Source: DASUPK01 sp963815665
Lineage (GTDB): Bacteria > Actinomycetota > Thermoleophilia > Solirubrobacterales > 70-9
Assembly: GCA_963815665.1 (NCBI GenBank)
Contig: CAWFHN010000013.1
Span: forward strand, 744,001 to 808,000
Direction of reading: 5' to 3'
DNA length: 64,000 nt
Shown here: positions 36,168 through 44,952 of the stretch, one piece after another
Numbering within the stretch: the stretch's first letter is position 1
Layout: each line of letters opens with the position of its first letter
Notes under the pieces: generated by a model
What the model was told of the DNA's origin: nothing
Seen by the model: only the letters and a program-made list of their open reading frames with translations
The model's database searches: none
Translations under genes and position numbers: made by a program

Positions 36168-37616
36168 CTACTTGTTCGGCCCCTGGGCGTTGCCGGAGTT
36201 GCCGGGCGGGGAGCCCGCACCGGCGTCGGAGCCGGTCGGACCAGAACTGCTCTGACCCGAGCCTCCACCGCTGGAGCTTCCGTTGCCTCCATTGGAGCTG
36301 CCGTTGCCTCCACCGGAGCTGCCGCCGCCCTCGGTGGAGCCGTTGCCGCCGGAGCCGGAAGGGCGGGCGTTGCCCGATCCATGATTCGCCGATGAGCCGG
36401 ACGTCCCCGCGCTTCCCTGGTGCGATCCGCCGTTATGTGAGCCAGTGGGGTGCGGCGCGCCCTGGTGCGAGGCATTGCCGTGTCCGGAAGCCCGGTGGGG
36501 CGCCTTCGCCGCGGCGCTCTTGCCGTGATCGGCCTCCGACTTGCCGTTTCCCTTCCCCTTGCCGGGATTGCCGGTGGTGTCCCCGGTGCCGGGAGCACCA
36601 TTCGCGCCGGGCTTCGGCCCGGCGTTCTCGCTGTGGAGCGTTCCCGGCAGTCCCGGATGCAGCGGGCGGGGCCCCAGTGTCCCGCCTGGACCCCCTGCGC
36701 CGAGGCCGCCGACCGGCACCGCGACGCCGGGGCAGGCGGCGGTCCCGCAGGCGGGAGGCGGACTGGGCGCCGAGCCGCCCTGGAGCGGCGGGGCCGTCGG
36801 CTCGCCGAGAAGCCCGGAGCGGGCGATCGCCGTCCCGGCCCCGCCGACCACGAGGCACATGAAGAGGGCGAGGAGCCGGGCCGAGCGGCCGGTGCCCCGC
36901 GGTCGCCGCCGGCGCTCGCGGACGACCTCGACGAGCTCTTGGACGACGTCGGGATCGAACTGGCTGCCGGCGCACCGCCGGACCTCCTGCAGCGCCTCGT
37001 CCGCGGAGCTGCCGGGCCGGTAGGGGCGGTCGCTGCGGATCGCGTGAAAGGCGTCGGCACAGAAGATGATCCGGCTGCCCAGCGGTATCTCCGCCCCACC
37101 GAGTCCGTCTGGATACCCGCCACCGTCCCAGCGCTCGTGCGAGTGACGCACCAGACGGCCCACCTGCGCGAGCTCAGCGACCGAGCTCAGGATCTCCTGG
37201 CCCATGACCGTGTGCCGGCGCATCATCCTCCATTCCTCGTCAGTCAGAGGTCCGGGCTTCTCGAGAATCCGGCTCGGGATCAACACCTTCCCGATGTCAT
37301 GCAGGCGCGCCGCCGCGAGCAGGTCGCCTTCCTCGGTGCCCGCGATCCCCATTCGCTCACCGATGGCCTCGGCGATCAGGACGACGTCGCTTGAATGCTC
37401 CGCCGTGCCGGCACTCGCCTCGGCGAGAATCGCCGAGCACACGTCGATTGCGATCTCCTGGATGCTGGGAGTCTCCGTCGCGCCGTTGCCGTTGCGCCGG
37501 ACACGCCCATTGCCGTTGCCGTTGGCGCCGGAGCTGACAGCCTCGCCCAACCTGCGTGCCAGAGCGTCTGCGGTCTCGCCGCCCGGGACCCTGATCCTGT
37601 CGCGCTGTGCTGGCAT
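36168..37616 (-). CDS. HD-GYP phosphodiesterase with membrane helix and long Ser/Gly/Asn-rich exported tail
   Basis: The 482-residue protein has an Asn/Gly-rich lead (about 30-47), a complete HD-GYP domain (about 55-235; H106-D107-I-G-K, H-T-V-M-G-Q-E-I-L, H-S-H-E-R-W-D-G-G-G-Y-P), a basic stretch R-E-R-R-R-R-P-R-G and one membrane helix (about 246-264). A tail of some 215 residues follows, almost wholly Gly, Ser, Asn, Pro, His and Thr. The positive-inside rule puts the enzyme in the cytoplasm and the tail outside. HD-GYP domains hydrolyse c-di-GMP or cGAMP. ATG 37616 is chosen; GTG 37661 is possible. The tail has only two cysteines (290, 295), at its start. Confidence 0.9.
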   Translation of the reverse strand: MPAQRDRIRVPGGETADALARRLGEAVSSGANGNGNGRVRRNGNGATETPSIQEIAIDVCSAILAEASAGTAEHSSDVVLIAEAIGERMGIAGTEEGDLLAAARLHDIGKVLIPSRILEKPGPLTDEEWRMMRRHTVMGQEILSSVAELAQVGRLVRHSHERWDGGGYPDGLGGAEIPLGSRIIFCADAFHAIRSDRPYRPGSSADEALQEVRRCAGSQFDPDVVQELVEVVRERRRRPRGTGRSARLLALFMCLVVGGAGTAIARSGLLGEPTAPPLQGGSAPSPPPACGTAACPGVAVPVGGLGAGGPGGTLGPRPLHPGLPGTLHSENAGPKPGANGAPGTGDTTGNPGKGKGNGKSEADHGKSAAAKAPHRASGHGNASHQGAPHPTGSHNGGSHQGSAGTSGSSANHGSGNARPSGSGGNGSTEGGGSSGGGNGSSNGGNGSSSGGGSGQSSSGPTGSDAGAGSPPGNSGNAQGPNK

Positions 37617-37745
37617 CGCATTGGAAGGGCCCCATCCCCCGGAGGCCAATATTCTGCCCACTCGGCCGGTCTCCTCCGATCCCAGCCTCGCCTGCCGGCC
37701 AAGTGTTACACCGGACCAGGCCGGGGAAATACCAAGTACCCGTGA

Positions 37746-38129
37746 TTAGCCGGGCGTCCGATCGGCGGGTCTCAGGACCCGGATCAGGAGTTGCGCGGCG
37801 ATCAGCAGGGCGAGCCCGGCGAAGGTCAGCTCCAGCGCCCGCTGCGGGATCGTGTTGGAGGCGACCACGCCGATGCCGACCCCGACGGGGGAGAGCACTC
37901 CGATCACCAGGCCCTCGCGCACCCGGACGTTGCCATAGCCGAGCTGCCGCCAGACCGCGACGATCGCGACCGGGACGATGGCCAACAAGGAGGTCGCCTC
38001 GGCGCGGACCTGGCTCTCGTCGAGGAAGATCGCCAGGGCCGGCACGAAGAGGATCCCTCCGCCAACGCCGAGCAGGCCGCCGACCATGCCGCCGACGAAT
38101 CCGATCAATGCCGCCGCGATCGAGCTCAT
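37746..38129 (-). CDS. half-length TSUP (TauE/SafE-type) membrane protein, second gene
   Basis: The 127-residue protein corresponds to one repeat unit of the usual 250-residue TSUP/DUF81 transporter. It has the signature G-G-M-V-G-G-L-L-G-V-G-G-G-I-L-F-V-P, then E-A-T-S-L-L-A-I-V-P and two to three further hydrophobic helices ending with V-L-R-P. The family moves sulfite, sulfonates or other anions. Its ATG overlaps the stop of the upstream half-gene (ATGA at 38126-38129), so the two halves are made together and may pair to form a full transporter. Confidence 0.85.
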   Translation of the reverse strand: MSSIAAALIGFVGGMVGGLLGVGGGILFVPALAIFLDESQVRAEATSLLAIVPVAIVAVWRQLGYGNVRVREGLVIGVLSPVGVGIGVVASNTIPQRALELTFAGLALLIAAQLLIRVLRPADRTPG

Positions 38130-38485
38130 CGGACGATCAGCTCGATGGCGACGACGACGAGGAGCCCGGCGAACAGCAGGGAGATGAGGCGCTCGGGCAC
38201 CCGCTGCTGGAGGGCCGTGCCGACGATCGCTCCGCCGATGGCCGGTACTCCCACGAGCGCGGCGTTCGGCGGATCGACGTTGCCGTAGATCGCCTGGAGC
38301 GACACCGCCAGCGCGGCGATCACGACGATCGCCATCATGCTCGTTCCCGTTGCCTCGCGCTCGCCGTAGCCCACCCAGACGATCAGCATCGGGACTATCA
38401 CGCTCCCTCCGCCCACGCCGAGGAGGCCGCTGAAGGCGCCGGCGACCGTCCCGATGACCGCCAGCTTCAGCGTCCGCGAGGTCAT
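38126..38485 (-). CDS. half-length TSUP (TauE/SafE-type) membrane protein, first gene
   Basis: The 119-residue protein is a second TSUP half, with its own signature G-A-F-S-G-L-L-G-V-G-G-G-S-V-I-V-P. It continues with E-A-T-G-T-S-M-M-A-I-V-V-I, a G-N-V-D loop and G-A-I-V-G-T-A-L-Q-Q-R-V-P, closing with L-L-F-A-G-L-L-V-V-V. I chose ATG 38485, which directly begins the first helix, over upstream starts. It shares an ATGA overlap with the next half-gene. Substrate unknown. Confidence 0.85.
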   Translation of the reverse strand: MTSRTLKLAVIGTVAGAFSGLLGVGGGSVIVPMLIVWVGYGEREATGTSMMAIVVIAALAVSLQAIYGNVDPPNAALVGVPAIGGAIVGTALQQRVPERLISLLFAGLLVVVAIELIVR

Positions 38486-38641
38486 CCGCAAATCCGCGTG
38501 TGCGGCTGGCGACCGCCGTGGCGCGCCAGCCAAGGACGCAGCCGCCGACGCGTGCTCCCGGCACGCGAGGCGGCGAGGACACAGGCTGGCCCGTCACGGC
38601 GCCGCCAGGCGTGCGCGAGGGTTTGGGGATGGCCTCGCAGC

Positions 38642-39478
38642 ATGGCGGGCGATACTACGGCGATGGGCCCGCCCGCGACAGACGAAAGGGACCTCGAGCG
38701 GCTGCTCGCCCCGCTCAAGACCGACCCGAGCCACTCGGCGATCCTCACGGACGTCGATGGGACGATCGCACCGATCGTGCGAGATCCGGGCGGCGCAGCG
38801 GTGCCCGAGCGGACGCGGGAGTTGCTGCGGTCCTTGGCCGAGCGTTATGCCCTGGTCGGCTGCCTCAGCGGCCGGCGGGCTCTGGACGCGCGCCGGGTCG
38901 TCGGGCTGGATCAGCTCGCGTATTCCGGCAATCACGGCTTCGAGCTGCTGCTCCCCGGTGAGGACGAAGTCCGGCCCGACCCGTCCCTGGACGGACACGA
39001 GGGAGACGCGCCGCGCTTCGTGGACGGCCTCGACCGCTCTGAGCTCGAGCGGGTCGGAATCAGGACCGAGGACAAGGGAGCGATCGTCGGACTGCACTGG
39101 CGAGGCGCCGAGAACGAGGGCGCCGCCGAGTCCCTGGCCCACGAGATCGCCAGCGAGGCGGAATGGCAGGGACTGGTCCCGCACGATGGGCGCAAGGTGC
39201 TCGAGATCCGGCCCAATGTCGCGATCAACAAGGGGATCGCCGTGGCGGCTCTGATTCCCGCGCGCCCCGTGGACGCCGCTCTCTACGGCGGCGACGATCG
39301 CACCGACGTCGACGCCTTCGTCGCATTGCGGACACTGAGGGACGACGGCCGGCTGAAGGCCATCGCCTGCATCGCCGTTGCCTCGGAGGAGTCGCCTCCG
39401 GAAGTCTCCGAAGGCGCCGACCTGACGGTCGCCGGGCCCGAGGCCTTCGTGCGGGTGCTCGAGGCCCTCGCCGAGTAA
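38642..39478 (+). CDS. otsB: trehalose-6-phosphate phosphatase
   Basis: The 278-residue HAD phosphatase would release trehalose from trehalose-6-phosphate. It has the nucleophile motif T-D-V-D-G-T-I-A-P-I near residue 35, L-S-G-R-R-A, the family block Y-S-G-N-H-G-F-E, K-V-L-E-I-R-P and the Mg-binding G-G-D-D-R-T-D-V-D-A-F. No otsA (synthase) is nearby. ATG 38642 is chosen; ATG 38663 is an alternative start. It diverges from the TSUP pair. Confidence 0.92.
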   Translation: MAGDTTAMGPPATDERDLERLLAPLKTDPSHSAILTDVDGTIAPIVRDPGGAAVPERTRELLRSLAERYALVGCLSGRRALDARRVVGLDQLAYSGNHGFELLLPGEDEVRPDPSLDGHEGDAPRFVDGLDRSELERVGIRTEDKGAIVGLHWRGAENEGAAESLAHEIASEAEWQGLVPHDGRKVLEIRPNVAINKGIAVAALIPARPVDAALYGGDDRTDVDAFVALRTLRDDGRLKAIACIAVASEESPPEVSEGADLTVAGPEAFVRVLEALAE

Positions 39479-39493
39479 CTAGGGTCGCCTGCG

Positions 39494-40039
39494 ATGGCGT
39501 TCTGCGACCTGCTGCGGATGACGGTTCTTCTCGCCGGCGGCGCGGCCACGGCCCTGGCCGCCATCACCGTGATCTCCGCGAGCGGAGCCGACGACACGAT
39601 GACGCTGTACGTGGCCGCGGGCTGGTGGGTCGTCGCACTGGTGGGCGGGATCGTCCTGGGACGGCCCGCGCGGGCCGCTGAGGCGATGCGCCCGGCCCTG
39701 GCGGAGGCGAGGACAGCGACCGCGCTTCCCTCGCTCGGCAACCCGACCCGGGCAGCGCTCGCGCGACTCTGGCCCCTTGCAGCCTTCGCGATCATCGCGG
39801 GCGGGCTGGGGCTCGTCTTCTCAGGAGTGGCCGCAATTGGGACGGGCTTCGCGCTGGGCGCGGCGCTCACGCTGCGCTCCCGCGAGGGAGCGGTGGCCGC
39901 GATCGAGGAGCGCGACGGCGTGCGCTTCTACGTCGAACCCGGGCATGCGCTGGAACCAGTCAAGCTGATTCGCACGCCCGGGCTGCGCCGAGATCGCCCT
40001 TCGCCCGGGCACCCGCCTCCACCGCCCGCGGCGGCGTGA
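39494..40039 (+). CDS. membrane protein of unknown function
   Basis: The 181-residue protein has four hydrophobic segments (about 8-30, 38-58, 94-112 and 114-126), then a cytoplasmic-looking part containing E-E-R-D-G-V-R-F-Y-V-E-P and a Pro-rich end (P-G-H-P-P-P-P-P-A-A-A). I recognise no family. It begins 15 bases after otsB, so co-transcription is likely. Between the helix pairs, residues 56-90 are Ala/Arg/Pro-rich. Confidence 0.7.
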   Translation: MAFCDLLRMTVLLAGGAATALAAITVISASGADDTMTLYVAAGWWVVALVGGIVLGRPARAAEAMRPALAEARTATALPSLGNPTRAALARLWPLAAFAIIAGGLGLVFSGVAAIGTGFALGAALTLRSREGAVAAIEERDGVRFYVEPGHALEPVKLIRTPGLRRDRPSPGHPPPPPAAA

Positions 40040-40081
40040 AACGGGCGCGCGACCCGAAGGCCGCACGCCCATCACTCGTTT

Positions 40082-41560
40082 CTAGGCTCTGGCGGGTACC
40101 GTCGCCTCGCCGCTGGCGGCTTCGGCGTTCGACATCTCGACGTGGGCCTTGCTGTCACGGGTGCGGATCAGCACCAGGGTGGCCACGACGCCCAGCGCCG
40201 CGATCACCGCGCCCCCGAGAAAGGCGCTCTGGAATCCCTCGGTCAGGGCGTTCGGGAGCGTCGAGTGCCCGGCTCCCAGCAGGTCATTCGTGCGCGAGGT
40301 CGCGATCGTGGAGAGGACCGCGAGTCCGAGCGCCCCGCCGATCTGCTGCGAGGTGTTGATCAGGCCGCTGGCAAGGCCCTGCTCGCGCTCCTCGACCCCC
40401 GCGACTGCCGCGATGGTGGAGGTGACGAAGCCGAAGCCGAGGCCCATTGCCGCCAGCAGCGACGGACCGAGTATGTCGGTGAGGAAGCCGCCGCCGACCG
40501 ACACCTGGCTGAACCAGGCCAGGCCGATCGCCACGAAGGCGAGGCCCGAAGCCAGGATCGGCTTGAAGCCGAACCGGGTGACGAGCTGACCGCCGACACC
40601 GGCGGCGACGATGATCGTCAGCGCCAGCGGCAGGTAGGAGAGCCCGGCGTGGATCGGGCTGTAGCCCAGCACCTGCTGCATGTAGAGCGAGATGAAATAG
40701 AACATCGAGAACAGGGAGGCTCCGAGCAGGAGACCGACGATGTTGGCGCCCGTCAGCGTCCGGCTCCGGAAGATCCGGAATGGCATCAGGGGCGCCTTCG
40801 AGCGCAGCTCGATCGCGATGAAGATCCCGATCAGCGCCACCGAGAGGGCCAGCAGGCTGACGATCTTGGTGGAGCCCCAGCCCGAGTTGCTGGCGTCGAG
40901 GAAGGCATACGCCAACAGGGAGAGGCCCGCGGTGATGCTGACAGCGCCTGCCGCGTCGTAGTGGCGCGTCTCGGACTCCGAGCGGCTCTCGGGGATCAAC
41001 CCGGGAGTGAACGCCAGCGCGATCGCGGCGACGGGGACATTCACCCACAGGACCCATTGCCAGCCGAGGCCGTCGGTGAGGATGCCACCGAGCAGGACGC
41101 CGGCAGCGCCGGCGGAGCCCGCGACGGCGCCCCAGGCTCCGAGTGCCTTGTTGCGCTCAGCCCCGTCCTTGAACAGCCCGGTGACGATCGACAGCGCGGA
41201 AGGCGAGACGATCGCGGCGCCCAGGCCCTGGGCCGCGCGCGCGGCGATCAGCTCACCCTGGGTGGCGGCGAAGCCCGCTGCAAGCGAGGCGATGCCGACC
41301 ACGGCCAGTCCCGCCATGAAGACGCGGCGCCGGCCGAGGAGATCGGCTGCGCGACCGCCGAGCAGGAGGAAGCCGCCGAACGCGATCACGTACGCGTTGA
41401 CGATCCACGGGAGGTTCTCCTCCGAGAAGTCAAGACCCTTGCCGATGCTCGGCAGGGCGACGTTGACGATGGACGCGTCGAGCACCACGATGAACTGTGC
41501 AACGCAGAGCAAGATCAGTGCGGTCCATCGCTTCTCCAGATATTCCTGTGCTGTTGTCAT
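40082..41560 (-). CDS. DHA2-family (14-helix) MFS drug exporter
   Basis: The 492-residue protein has about 14 membrane helices. It shows the DHA2 pattern: F-I-V-V-L-D-A-S-I-V-N-V-A-L-P-S-I at helix 1, G-G-R-A-A-D-L-L-G-R-R-R-V-F (motif A), and G-L-G-A-A-I-V-S-P-S-A-L-S-I motif C-like. Relatives (EmrB/QacA) export drugs by proton antiport. It is divergent from a TetR gene across a 158-base region with two matching palindromes, which fits repression by that TetR. There is no accompanying membrane-fusion protein. Confidence 0.93.
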   Translation of the reverse strand: MTTAQEYLEKRWTALILLCVAQFIVVLDASIVNVALPSIGKGLDFSEENLPWIVNAYVIAFGGFLLLGGRAADLLGRRRVFMAGLAVVGIASLAAGFAATQGELIAARAAQGLGAAIVSPSALSIVTGLFKDGAERNKALGAWGAVAGSAGAAGVLLGGILTDGLGWQWVLWVNVPVAAIALAFTPGLIPESRSESETRHYDAAGAVSITAGLSLLAYAFLDASNSGWGSTKIVSLLALSVALIGIFIAIELRSKAPLMPFRIFRSRTLTGANIVGLLLGASLFSMFYFISLYMQQVLGYSPIHAGLSYLPLALTIIVAAGVGGQLVTRFGFKPILASGLAFVAIGLAWFSQVSVGGGFLTDILGPSLLAAMGLGFGFVTSTIAAVAGVEEREQGLASGLINTSQQIGGALGLAVLSTIATSRTNDLLGAGHSTLPNALTEGFQSAFLGGAVIAALGVVATLVLIRTRDSKAHVEMSNAEAASGEATVPARA

Positions 41561-41657
41561 CCCCCTGACTCCTTTCGCTCCTCCGGCTCCCGAGTGGCCG
41601 GTTCACCCTTACGACGAATGGCATCGGCTCAAATGGACAAGTCCGGTATGGTGTATT

Positions 41658-41673
41658 CGGAACCTGAGTTCCG
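41658..41673. promoter_or_regulatory. palindromic operator 1 between MFS and TetR genes
   Basis: CGGAAC-CTGA-GTTCCG is a perfect 6-bp inverted repeat with a four-base spacer. It lies 98 bases from the MFS start and near the middle of the divergent promoter region. Confidence 0.75.
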
Positions 41674-41691
41674 CTTTCGTTTAGGACTATA

Positions 41692-41707
41692 CGGAATCGC
41701 AATTCCG
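41692..41707. promoter_or_regulatory. palindromic operator 2 between MFS and TetR genes
   Basis: CGGAAT-CGCA-ATTCCG is a second perfect inverted repeat of the same layout, centred 34 bases from operator 1 and 12 bases before the TetR ATG. A TATACG -10-like element overlaps its left edge (41689-41694), so occupation would silence the TetR gene. Confidence 0.75.
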
Positions 41708-41718
41708 TTTGCATTCCA

Positions 41719-42339
41719 ATGACATCCGTCACAGAAACCAAGCCGATCCACATCGAGCGAGTGCTCAGGGCCGACGCCCGTCGCAACCGCGAGGCGGTGA
41801 TGGCCGCAGCCAAGAAGCTCTTCGCGGATCAGGGCCTCGACGCGCAGATGCCGGACGTCGCGAAGGCCGCGAAGGTCGGTGTCGGCACCGTCTATCGCCA
41901 CTTCCCAACCAAGGACGATTTGATCGCCGCGCTGGCTGCGGAGCGCTTCGAGCGCCTCGCGGAGAAGGCGCGCGAGGGGATCGAGGCGGACGACGCATGG
42001 GAGGGACTTTGCGACTTCATCCGTTTCTCCGCCGAGCTGCAGGCCGATGACCGCGGTCTCTGCGAGGTGATGGGCTCCCGCCCGGAGGTCATGAGCGACT
42101 CGGCCTACGCCGTCGGACTCGACGAGCTCTGCGAGAAGCTCGTCAAGCGAGCCCAGCGTTCCGGTGATCTCCGCAAGGACCTCGACTGGGAGGACATCCC
42201 GATGATCGCCTGCAGCCTGGGGCGAATCACGGCAGCGGAGGCGGGTCCCGCTGTCGGCCGCTGGCCGCGGCTGGTCGAGATCGTCATCAACGGCCTTCGC
42301 GCCCCCTGCAACTCGAAGCTGCCGAAGCCTCTCAGCTAG
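41719..42339 (+). CDS. TetR/AcrR family regulator divergent from the MFS pump
   Basis: The 206-residue repressor has the N-terminal TetR DNA-binding domain (A-R-R-N-R-E-A-V-M-A-A-A-K-K-L-F, then M-P-D-V-A-K-A-A-K-V-G-V-G-T-V-Y-R-H-F-P-T-K). The helical C-terminal domain reads L-C-D-F-I-R-F-S-A-E-L-Q-A-D. The shared CGGAA(C/T)-N4-(G/A)TTCCG sites upstream make it the likely controller of itself and of the DHA2 exporter. Ligand unknown. It converges with polX. Confidence 0.92.
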   Translation: MTSVTETKPIHIERVLRADARRNREAVMAAAKKLFADQGLDAQMPDVAKAAKVGVGTVYRHFPTKDDLIAALAAERFERLAEKAREGIEADDAWEGLCDFIRFSAELQADDRGLCEVMGSRPEVMSDSAYAVGLDELCEKLVKRAQRSGDLRKDLDWEDIPMIACSLGRITAAEAGPAVGRWPRLVEIVINGLRAPCNSKLPKPLS

Positions 42340-44062
42340 CCCGCTTCCGCAGCGGCGCGAAAGAGCGCCAGGCCCGGGTATTCGCGATCTGCTTGGCGCT
42401 GAGCCAGGCCCGGCGAGCCGTGGCGACCGAGTACTGCATGTTCACCAGGGTGTCGGTGCCGTGGGCGTCCGTATTGCAGACGATGCGCACCCCCGCCTCG
42501 GCCGCGATCTTGGCGTGGCCCTCGTTCAGGTCGCGCCTGTTCGGATTTCCGTTGATCTCCATCATCGTCCCGGTTCGTGCGGCCGCCTCCGCGATCCGCT
42601 CGATGTCGACGCCGTAGGGCTCCCGGCGCAGGAGCAGCCGGCCCGTGAGGTGCCCGATGCAATCGACCAGGGGATGCTCCATCGCCGCGATCACGCGATC
42701 GGTCATCGCCTTCTGGGAGATGGTGAATGACGTATGGACGCTGCAGATCACCCAATCGAGCTCCGCCAAGAGCTCGTCTGGGTAGTCGGGCGAGCCGTCG
42801 AGACCGATGTTGACCTCGGATCCGGCCAGGAGCCGGAACCCGCGGGGGGCGGATTCGTTCCAGGCTCGGATCTCCTCGATCCGCTTTGCGAGTTGCCGGG
42901 GGGTGACGTCGTTGCCGAACCCGTGGCTCGCCGAGTGATCGGTGACCGCGAGGTACGCGTAGCCGCGCCGGCGCGCGGCCTCCGCCATCTCCTCGAGCGA
43001 GTTGCGCCCGTCCGAGAGGGTGGTGTGGCAGTGCAGGTCTCCGCGGATGTCGTCGAGGGTGACGAGGTCGGGCAGCTCGCCCGTTTCGCCGGCCTCGATC
43101 TCCCCCCGGCCCTCCCTCAGCTCCGGCACGATGTAGGGCAGGCCGAGCAGCTCGTAGACGCCGGCCTCGTCGGCGAACTTGTGGACCTTCTTGCCTTCGA
43201 CCTTGGCGACGCCGTTCTCGCTGACGGACAGCCCCCGCGCCAGCGCTCGCTCTCGCAGCTGCACGTTGTGGGCCGCCGACCCCGTGAAGTGCTGGAGGAG
43301 GTTGCCGAACGTCTCCTCGGCGCCGATCCGGAGGTCGACCTTGAGACCCGTGTGCGTGAGGACGCTGGCAGCCGCATCCCCGCCACGTCTCGTCTCGGCG
43401 GAGAGGCCGTGGGTGGCCAGGGCGTCCGCCAGCGCAGCCGCGTTGTCGGTGGTGGCGATCAGGTCGACGTCCTTGCAGGTCTCCGTCCATCGCCTGGCCG
43501 AGCCGGCGAGCTCGATCCTGTTGGCGACCCCGAGCTCCAACAGATCTCCCCGGATCTCGTCCGCGATCGGAAGCACGTTCGAGAGCAGCAGGCGCTCCCC
43601 GATCCCGTCCTCCGTGACCCCCTCCAGGGAGGCGAGGATGTTCTCCTCGGTCTTCGGCCCCAGGCCGCGGATGTCCGCGATCCTGCCCTGCTCGGCGGCC
43701 TCCTTGAGCTGCTGAAGGTTCTCGACCCCCACCTCGTCGTAGATGCGGCGCGCGGTCTTGGCGCCCAGGCCCGGCACCCGGGTCACCTCCACCAGCGTCG
43801 CCGGGAACTTGGCCTTGAGCTTGTCGGCCGAGGGAATGCTCCCCGTCTCGATCAATGTCTCGATCTTCTGAGCCAGCGTCTTGCCCACCCCGGCCAGCTC
43901 CGTGAGCCTCCCCTCCTGGGCGAGCTGCTCGATCGAGATCGGGCTCTGCGCCACCGTCCGCGCCGCCTCCTGGTAGGCGAGCACCCGGAACCGGTCGGCT
44001 CCATCCAGGTCGTACAGGATTCCCAGCTCCCGGAGAGCGGCCGCTATCTCGGCATTGCGCAT
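42332..44062 (-). CDS. polX: DNA polymerase/3'-5' exonuclease PolX
   Basis: The 576-residue repair enzyme has helix-hairpin-helix domains (about 1-125), a family X polymerase core (G-S-A-R-R-W-T-E-T and metal-binding D-V-D-L, about residue 185-205) and a C-terminal PHP phosphoesterase (from about 340: G-D-L-H-C-H-T-T-L-S-D-G, T-D-H-S-A-S, C-S-V-H-T-S-F, N-T-D-A-H). This is the standard bacterial PolX layout for gap filling in base-excision repair. I chose ATG 44062, which starts the conserved R-N-A-E-I-A-A-A-L; the longer frame to 44350 lies over the divergent glycosyltransferase gene. No clear ribosome site precedes it. Confidence 0.93.
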   Translation of the reverse strand: MRNAEIAAALRELGILYDLDGADRFRVLAYQEAARTVAQSPISIEQLAQEGRLTELAGVGKTLAQKIETLIETGSIPSADKLKAKFPATLVEVTRVPGLGAKTARRIYDEVGVENLQQLKEAAEQGRIADIRGLGPKTEENILASLEGVTEDGIGERLLLSNVLPIADEIRGDLLELGVANRIELAGSARRWTETCKDVDLIATTDNAAALADALATHGLSAETRRGGDAAASVLTHTGLKVDLRIGAEETFGNLLQHFTGSAAHNVQLRERALARGLSVSENGVAKVEGKKVHKFADEAGVYELLGLPYIVPELREGRGEIEAGETGELPDLVTLDDIRGDLHCHTTLSDGRNSLEEMAEAARRRGYAYLAVTDHSASHGFGNDVTPRQLAKRIEEIRAWNESAPRGFRLLAGSEVNIGLDGSPDYPDELLAELDWVICSVHTSFTISQKAMTDRVIAAMEHPLVDCIGHLTGRLLLRREPYGVDIERIAEAAARTGTMMEINGNPNRRDLNEGHAKIAAEAGVRIVCNTDAHGTDTLVNMQYSVATARRAWLSAKQIANTRAWRSFAPLRKRAS

Positions 44063-44140
44063 ACCAGACAAGTTATTGGGCACGCAAAGAACACTCGCGG
44101 CGGCGATTCCCACCTCGAAGCGGCTGAATAGCCTTAGCGC

Positions 44141-44869
44141 GTGCCCGGAGCCCCTTCCCGGACGCAGGACGTCTGGGTCATCCTGCCGACCTACAACGAG
44201 GCCGAGAACCTCGAGCGGATCGTCGCTGCGATCCGGGAGCACCTCCCGCCGTCTGGGCGGGTGCTGATCGTCGACGACAACTCGCCCGATGGGACTGGGG
44301 AGATCGCCGACCGGCTGGCGGGCGCCGATGAGTCGGTCTCCGTCCTTCACAGGGAGCTGAAGCAGGGGCTGGGACCGGCGTACCTGGCGGGCTTCCGCGT
44401 CGCGCTGGACGGCGGCGCCGAACGGATCATCGAGATGGACGCCGACTTCTCACACGATCCCGCCTATCTCCCGATGCTGATCGACGCGACCGATCGTGCG
44501 GATCTGGCGATCGGCTCCCGCTATGTCCCGGGCGGAGGCATCACCGACTGGGGTCCGGCGCGGCGCTTCATCAGCCGGGGCGGGAGCGCCTACGCGCGTG
44601 CGGCTCTCGGCCTGCCGGTCCGGGACCTGACCGGCGGCTTCAAGTGCTTCCGCCGCGTCGTGCTCGAGGCGATCGACCTCGACACGATCGAGGCGCGCGG
44701 CTACGCCTTTCAGGTCGAGACGACCTACCGCGCGATCAAATCCGGCTTCCGGGTCGTGGAGGTGCCGATCGTCTTCAAGGACAGGACCGACGGGACCTCC
44801 AAGATGAGCAAGTCGATCGTCGCCGAGGCCATGTGGCGCGTCCCCGCCATGCGCTTCCGGCGCAGGTAG
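44141..44869 (+). CDS. polyprenol-monophosphomannose synthase-like GT2 glycosyltransferase
   Basis: The 242-residue GT2 enzyme matches Dpm1/Ppm1 catalytic domains: V-I-L-P-T-Y-N-E-A-E-N-L, V-D-D-N-S-P-D-G-T, the metal-site M-D-A-D-F-S-H-D-P, G-S-R-Y-V-P-G-G-G and D-L-T-G-G-F-K-C-F. It would transfer mannose from GDP-mannose to polyprenol phosphate, supplying GT-C mannosyltransferases. There are no C-terminal membrane helices, so it is the soluble type. GTG 44141 starts it, 78 bases from divergent polX. Confidence 0.9.
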   Translation: MPGAPSRTQDVWVILPTYNEAENLERIVAAIREHLPPSGRVLIVDDNSPDGTGEIADRLAGADESVSVLHRELKQGLGPAYLAGFRVALDGGAERIIEMDADFSHDPAYLPMLIDATDRADLAIGSRYVPGGGITDWGPARRFISRGGSAYARAALGLPVRDLTGGFKCFRRVVLEAIDLDTIEARGYAFQVETTYRAIKSGFRVVEVPIVFKDRTDGTSKMSKSIVAEAMWRVPAMRFRRR

Positions 44870-44897
44870 GGTTGCTTCACTTTGTATAGTAACTATG

Positions 44898-44929
44898 GAG
44901 GGTCGGGCTAGACTCAATACCGGACCCTC
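44898..44929 (+). promoter_or_regulatory. hairpin in the thioredoxin leader
   Basis: GAGGGTC (44898-44904) and GACCCTC (44923-44929) can pair with an 18-base loop, 13 bases before the ribosome site of trxA. A TATAGT at 44885-44890 is a possible -10. No known riboswitch pattern is recognised. Confidence 0.3.
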
Positions 44930-44952
44930 AACCAACGACCTAGGAGACCACA

